This document shows positions 63,201 to 64,000 of a DNA stretch of 64,000 bases, in pieces (the stretch's first letter is position 1; each line of letters opens with the position of its first letter). The stretch is from JABDMH01 sp965222645 (GTDB lineage: Bacteria > Bacteroidota > Bacteroidia > Chitinophagales > Saprospiraceae): contig OZ244968.1 of assembly GCA_965222645.1 (NCBI GenBank), positions 4,092,001 to 4,156,000 of the forward strand. The letters run 5' to 3'. Both the position numbers and the translations under genes were made by a program. Under the pieces are notes generated by a model that made no database searches, was not told the DNA's origin, and saw only the letters and a list, made by a program, of their open reading frames with translations.

Positions 63201-64000
63201 GCAGCCCCTTCATTGGTCACGGTCACTTCGTAAGTCACCTTGTAGTTGCCATCCGGCCCTAGTACTGGCGTACCAGCTAGACTCTTTTCGTGTGTGATCA
63301 CAGGAATATCGGCACAGGCTGTATCAATTTCTTCCGGCATTCCATCACCATTGATATCGAGGAAAGATTCATTGAACAATCCATTGTACGCCGTCTGACC
63401 CTCACTCGGATCGTTTGTACCGGTACATGGATCGTACATATCCATTGTTGGATTCACGGTACCCGAATTGGCACCTGCTTCGAAGGCGGCATAGACACAG
63501 ATTGTATATGTGAAGGATGCCCCTGCTGCCAACGAGCTATCGGTGGCCATTTGGAAACGGGTCTCACTGGCAGGATTGGCCAACATTGCAGTCATGGCAG
63601 TGCCACCCATGGGGGTCCATACAATGGAGTCCACCCGTACATCCGGGTCGTAACTGATGGAATCAAACAAACTGTAGAGACCCTCGGCAGCCCCTTCATT
63701 GGTCACGGTCACTTCATAGGTCACCTTGTAGTTGCCATCCGGCCCTAACAGGGGGTCACCAACTAAACTCTTTACATGGGTGATGATGGGAATATCGGCA
63801 CAGGCTGTATCAATTTCTTCTGGTATTCCATCACCATTGATATCGAGGAAAGATTCATTAAACAATCCGTTGTAGGCGGTCTGGTCTTCACCCGGATCGG
63901 TTGTACCGGTACATGGATCGTACATATCCATTGTTGGATTCGTCGTGCCCGAATTGGCACCTGCTTCGAAGGCGGCATATACACAGATTGTATAGGTGAA
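51242..64000 (-). CDS. Giant repeat-containing T9SS surface protein, N-terminus outside the window
   Basis: 4,252 codons are visible and the frame stays open to the right edge (it reads FTYTICVYAAFEAGAN upstream of the first Met at 63931), so the true start lies beyond the window. From the visible N-terminal side: 12 full type A repeats of 162 residues plus a partial one, one transitional repeat, then five type B repeats of 161 residues. Each resembles a DUF11-like beta-sandwich (NYKVTYEVTVTNEG) followed by an EF-hand-like loop such as DINGDGMPEEID. A ~1,190-residue cysteine-rich body homologous to the twin proteins follows (KPIPVADKGVIVSLSRKKVWVD against KPVVVADKGVIVNLSSKKVWVD). A T9SS type A domain ends it (LYQNRPNPWKESTIIGFRLP). 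No dockerin is present. Probably a long surface stalk or adhesin (inference). Confidence 0.9.
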   Translation of the reverse strand, partial: FTYTICVYAAFEAGANSGTTNPTMDMYDPCTGTTDPGEDQTAYNGLFNESFLDINGDGIPEEIDTACADIPIITHVKSLVGDPLLGPDGNYKVTYEVTVTNEGAAEGLYSLFDSISYDPDVRVDSIVWTPMGGTAMTAMLANPASETRFQMATDSSLAAGASFTYTICVYAAFEAGANSGTVNPTMDMYDPCTGTNDPSEGQTAYNGLFNESFLDINGDGMPEEIDTACADIPVITHEKSLAGTPVLGPDGNYKVTYEVTVTNEGAAEGLYSLFDSISYDPDVRVDSIVWTPMGGTAMTAMLANPASETRFQMATDSSLAAGASFTYTICVYAAFEAGANSGTVNPTMDMYDPCTGTNDPGEGQTAYNGLFNESFLDINGDGMPEEIDTACADIPIITHVKSLVGDPVLGPDGNYKVTYEVTVTNEGAAEGLYSLFDFISYDPDVRVDSIVWTPMGGSAMPVTLGSPASETRFQMATDSSSAAGASFTYTICVYAAFDAGANAGTTNPTADTYDPCTGTTDPGEDQTAFNGLFNESFLDINGDGMPEEIDTACADIPIITHEKSLAGTPVLGPDGNYKVTYEVTVTNEGAAEGLYSLFDSISYDPDVRVDSIVWTPMGGTAMTATLADPASETRFQMATDSSLAAGASFTYTICVYAAFEAGANSGTTNPTMDMYDPCTGTTDPGEDQTAYNGLFNESFLDINGDGMPEEIDTACADIPIITHVKSLVGDPVLGPDGNYKVTYEVTVTNEGAAEGLYSLFDSISYDPDVQVDSIVWTPMGGSAMPVTLGSPASETRFQMATDSSLAAGESFTYTICVYAAFEAGANSGTVNPTMDMYDPCTGTNDPGEGQTAYNGLFNESFLDINGDGMPEEIDTACADIPVITHEKSLADTPVLGPDGNYKVTYEVTVTNEGAADGVYSLFDSISYDPDVRVDSIVWTPMGGSVMPVTLGSPASETRFQMATDSSLAAGASFTYTICVYAAFDAGANSGTTNPTMDMYDPCTGTTDPGEGQMAYNGLFNESFLDINGDGMPEEIDTACADIPVITHEKSLAGTPVLGPDGNYKVTYEVTVTNEGAAEGLYSLFDSISYDPDVRVDSIVWTPMGGSAMPVTLGSPASETRFQMATDSSLAAGASFTYTICVYAAFEAGANMGTMNPTMDTYDACTGTTDPGEGQMAYNGLFNESFLDINGDGMPEEIDTACADIPIITHVKSLVGDPVLGPDGNYKVTYEVTVTNEGAAEGLYSLFDSISYDPDVRVDSIVWTPMGGTAMTATLADPASETRFQMATDSSLAAGASFTYTICVYAAFEAGANSGTVNPTMDMYDPCTGTNDPGEGQTAYNGLFNESFLDINGDGMPEEIDTACADIPIITHVKSLVGDPLLGPDGNYKVTYEVTVTNEGAAEGLYSLFDSISYDPDVRVDSIVWTPMGGTAMTATLANPASETRFQMATDSSLAAGASFTYTICVYAAFEAGANSGTTNPTMDMYDPCTGTTDPGEDQTAYNGLFNESFLDINGDGMPEEIDTACADIPIITHVKSLVGDPVLGPDGNYKVTYEVTVTNEGAAEGLYSLFDSISYDPDVRVDSIVWTPMGGTAMTATLADPASETRFQMATDSTLAAGASFTYTICVYAAFEAGANMGTMNPTMDTYDACTGTTDPGEGQMAYNGLFNESFLDINGDGMPEEIDTACADIPIITHVKSLVGDPVLGPDGNYKVTYEVTVTNEGAAEGLYSLFDSISYDPDVQVDSIVWTPMGGTAMTAMLANPASETRFQMATDSSLAAGASFTYTICVYAAFEAGANSGTTNPTMDMYDPCTGTNDPGEGQTAYNGLFNESFLDINGDGMPEEIDTACADIPVITHEKSLAGTPVLGPDGNYKVTYEVTVTNEGAADGVYSLFDSISYDPDVRVDSIVWTPMGGSAMPVTLGSPASETRFQMATDSSLAAGAAFTYTICVYAAIEAGANAAGTTNPTADTYDPCTGTTNPGEGQTAFNGLFNESFLDINGDGIPEEIDTACADIPMLTHIKELVTAPELQPGGNYKVTYQLIVSNNGSVAEIYDLYDSLRFDGDIRVDSINIIDPMGMSSAVTGALSNTSGFLVADDSTLDGGEMDTFLICIYAAIDFVSTDAQDMTNDMYDPCANPSDPHSEQQALMGLFNESSLDVGSNGTTEEVDTACTDLPVISHVKSLAMDPELQPGGNYKITYEIIVTNEGLIDALYDLTDTLAFDGDVRIDSINYITPDGTSYPASLGSPANETGILVAMDSIIGGGEMDTYRVCVFAAIDYSNPGGNSNADGDYDACVNPLDPGTGQQSFNGLFNESHLDMGGDGSVEEQDTACADLPLISHVKSLAMDPELQPGGNYKITYDIAVTNEGMIDALYDLTDTLAFDGDVRIDSINYITPDGTSYPASLGSPANETGILVAMDSIIGGGEMDTYRVCVFAAIDYSNPGGNSNADGDYDACVNPLDPGTGQQSFNGLFNESHLDMGGDGSVEEQDTACADLPLISHVKSLAMDPELQPGGNYKITYDIAVTNEGMIDALYDLTDTLAFDGDVRIDSINYITPDGTSYPASLGSPANETGILIAMDSVIGGGEMDTYRVCVFAAIDYSNPGGNSNTDGDYDACINPLDPGTNQQSFNGLFNESQLDMGGDGSVEEQDTACADLPVISHVKSLAMDPELQPGGNYKITYDIAVTNEGMIDALYDLSDTLAFDGDVRIDSINYITPDGTTHPASPGSPANETGLLIAMDSVIGGGEMDTYRICVFAAIDYSNPGGNSNADGDYDPCANPMDPGTNQHSFNGLFNESQLDMGGDGSVEEQDTACADLPVISHVKSLAMDPELQPGGNYKITYDIAVTNEGMIDALYDLTDTLAFDGDVRIDSINYITPDGTTYPASLGSPVNETGILIAMDSVIGGGEMDTYRVCVFAAIDYSNPGGNSSANENYDPCSGIDSTSSHSKFAGLFNESFLDVGGDGSTEEIDTACADIPPFCPNINCYLELNTSLGPDCMLTLTPDMFIVGNVPSWQLRYITIEIRTTGGQVIPGNTLDASYLGRTVHVFVTVDIPGCTTGTCSTSLSIKGVKKPKITGTDSYTVYCNGPFLSLDPSDSNYPYRPITSICGGSIGDVQFVADWINVEYDCPGDTAKLILREWEAYSNDGTRTVGFDTIIVLRYPQIDERHIFCQEKDTIYCADSLAHIGPFITYDSLNTGICDTTYLVQLHDRNQDGYLEFESKEFESKCGLRLHVDYERFSNGGCANEYKVTVDIKQDCFGTAQNTCTVDPPAGTLPNGAVQIAQGYWRCTFWVTDLDTLGPTVKIKDSDEVVLVQTNDHDCAAEAYLPTLQVYDDWSGVKQVKASIKNIGSTIMTYNSSDSCYESHATFTLPKRDDPYEVRYEVYDSCHNVTEAYTYLFVKDATKPIPVADKGVIVSLSRKKVWVDTEKFDEGSWDNCGIKLQLARRVDWYESCIDLCNGLLDTCWVGEHHDTIWAVQLETDKKMDEVEAHYAKILDWLKTDADECNALLYNSWQYDLLRYGTRLCRDHPYEQTAADFRALVDQAWDQGLKEKFLPYEEGSLEAQLDQYEQIGGGWSDAVPFDCSDACENVTVEILVMDYWCNWAVTWMDVWVEDKTPVQIAQDVTESESLTCKTYKDNHHFLDGAEHPVSLEYIVQQATIGNADALTGLDRILGGYQKAWIDPYGKYVDQSGGVLELKGSLVDSTCACSSEIKPIRIYDEHLGYQWIDSVVSECYYLEDTVFLNQGIVLGNCADNIYCEQEVWTDFDPCGAGTIFRKWKIWQHCSYSDGLDSIAHSTDTIYRHQQISIHNECDLNTAMFDIPWDTAVHACGIEYDQAGNVGGDLHPDQLGWATYNFDDDCRLVGIGYEDKVYQIVGGDAACFKILRSWYFADWCDIKGTVLTGSWWNRHPDLIRDRVIQKIMVIDAIAPECAFLRDLDTVEIQGCIWNLEQILAMRDTCGIESYNWELYEIVQGEQIERASGGDQVGRAEHAASIKVDELGAGEYLLKARVRDACENESFCEDFFKVIGGKKPTPVCVSSLSVRLTPLDRDNNGIADTAMAVIWAQELNRSSTAGCEGGELEYRLSLLIGDESDDIFTDDADSLNLGCQNIGTRMARLWVIDESGMADYCDVLLVIQSGGEGCDNGQFGSQEFSTLAPQQLDRFQLYQNRPNPWKESTIIGFRLPESSRAVLTVFDMSGREIKRYEAQYDKGYHEVELRFMDLGHVGALYYQLETDKYIATKRMIVIQ
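55059..57946 (-). repeat. Type B 483-bp coding repeats (five) plus one transitional repeat
   Basis: KSLAMDPELQPGGNYKITY recurs at 483-bp spacing (near 57449, 56966, 56483, 56000 and 55520). The segment 57464-57946 (THIKELVTAPELQPGG) has features of both types. Each repeat has a calcium-type loop such as DMGGDGSVEEQD. Confidence 0.92.
57947..64000 (-). repeat. Type A 486-bp coding repeats of the giant gene
   Basis: The KSL segment recurs every 486 bp (near 63770, 63284, 62798, 62312, 61826 and so on to 58424). Repeats are highly similar in DNA and differ by a few alternative blocks: HVKSLVGDP or HEKSLAGTP; GGTAMTA or GGSAMPV; NSGTTNPTMDMY, NMGTMNPTMDTY or NAGTTNPTADTY. Confidence 0.95.

Noticed and set aside
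57878..63748. Many 60-174 codon frames on the plus strand spaced 486 bp apart
   Set aside because: They are shadows of the repeated giant gene on the minus strand; periodicity and composition follow the sense repeats.

Overview
The window looks like chromosomal DNA from a free-living Bacteroidota, most likely of the Saprospiria/Lewinella type. This is inferred from three things. Several genes are preceded by the Bacteroidota -7 promoter element TAnnTTTG. At least five secreted proteins end in a type IX secretion (T9SS) sorting domain. The housekeeping genes (viroplasmin-type RNase H, S9 and S8 peptidases, PadR/FtsX permease pair, CoaX next to an outer-membrane protein) have a typical Bacteroidota character. 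No rRNA, insertion sequence, phage or CRISPR locus is visible.

Layout. 1-6.5 kb holds a DUF4920 lipoprotein (cut by the window edge), a MORN-repeat/caspase-like protein, and a divergent pair of secreted peptidases (S9 and S8). 6.6-6.9 kb has tRNA-Ile(GAT) and tRNA-Ala(TGC). 7.2-18.6 kb is a 5.6-kb tandem duplication carrying two almost identical ~1,725-residue secreted proteins, each with its own leader and terminator. 19.1-23.2 kb is a diverged third relative. 23.3-40.6 kb is a compact housekeeping stretch: ruvX-def, RNase H, dprA, lipA, an outer-membrane protein, upp-symporter-murQ, a rhomboid protease, tdk, purH-coaX-outer membrane protein-TPR proteins, and an FKBP lipoprotein. 40.9-51.0 kb has a PadR regulator with an FtsX-type permease, a GrpB-family protein, a small hypothetical gene, a broken FG-GAP gene, a 1.3-kb array of 113-bp palindrome-bearing repeats, a CehA/McbA-type metallohydrolase and a second FtsX-type permease. 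51.2-64 kb is the 3' part of a giant gene (more than 4,250 codons inside the window), read leftwards and open at the window edge.

The unusual content is the four-member family of giant, cysteine-rich T9SS proteins. The twins and the third relative carry a dockerin-like pair of calcium loops followed by a cohesin-like beta domain. The giant member shares the cysteine-rich body and sorting domain, lacks the dockerin, and is preceded by at least 18 repeats of about 162 residues that each end in an EF-hand-like calcium loop. They are probably cell-surface or matrix proteins, and interaction between members is a hypothesis. The second unusual element is the non-coding palindrome array at 45.4-46.7 kb. 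Its unit length is not a multiple of three, and it abuts a frameshifted FG-GAP gene remnant.
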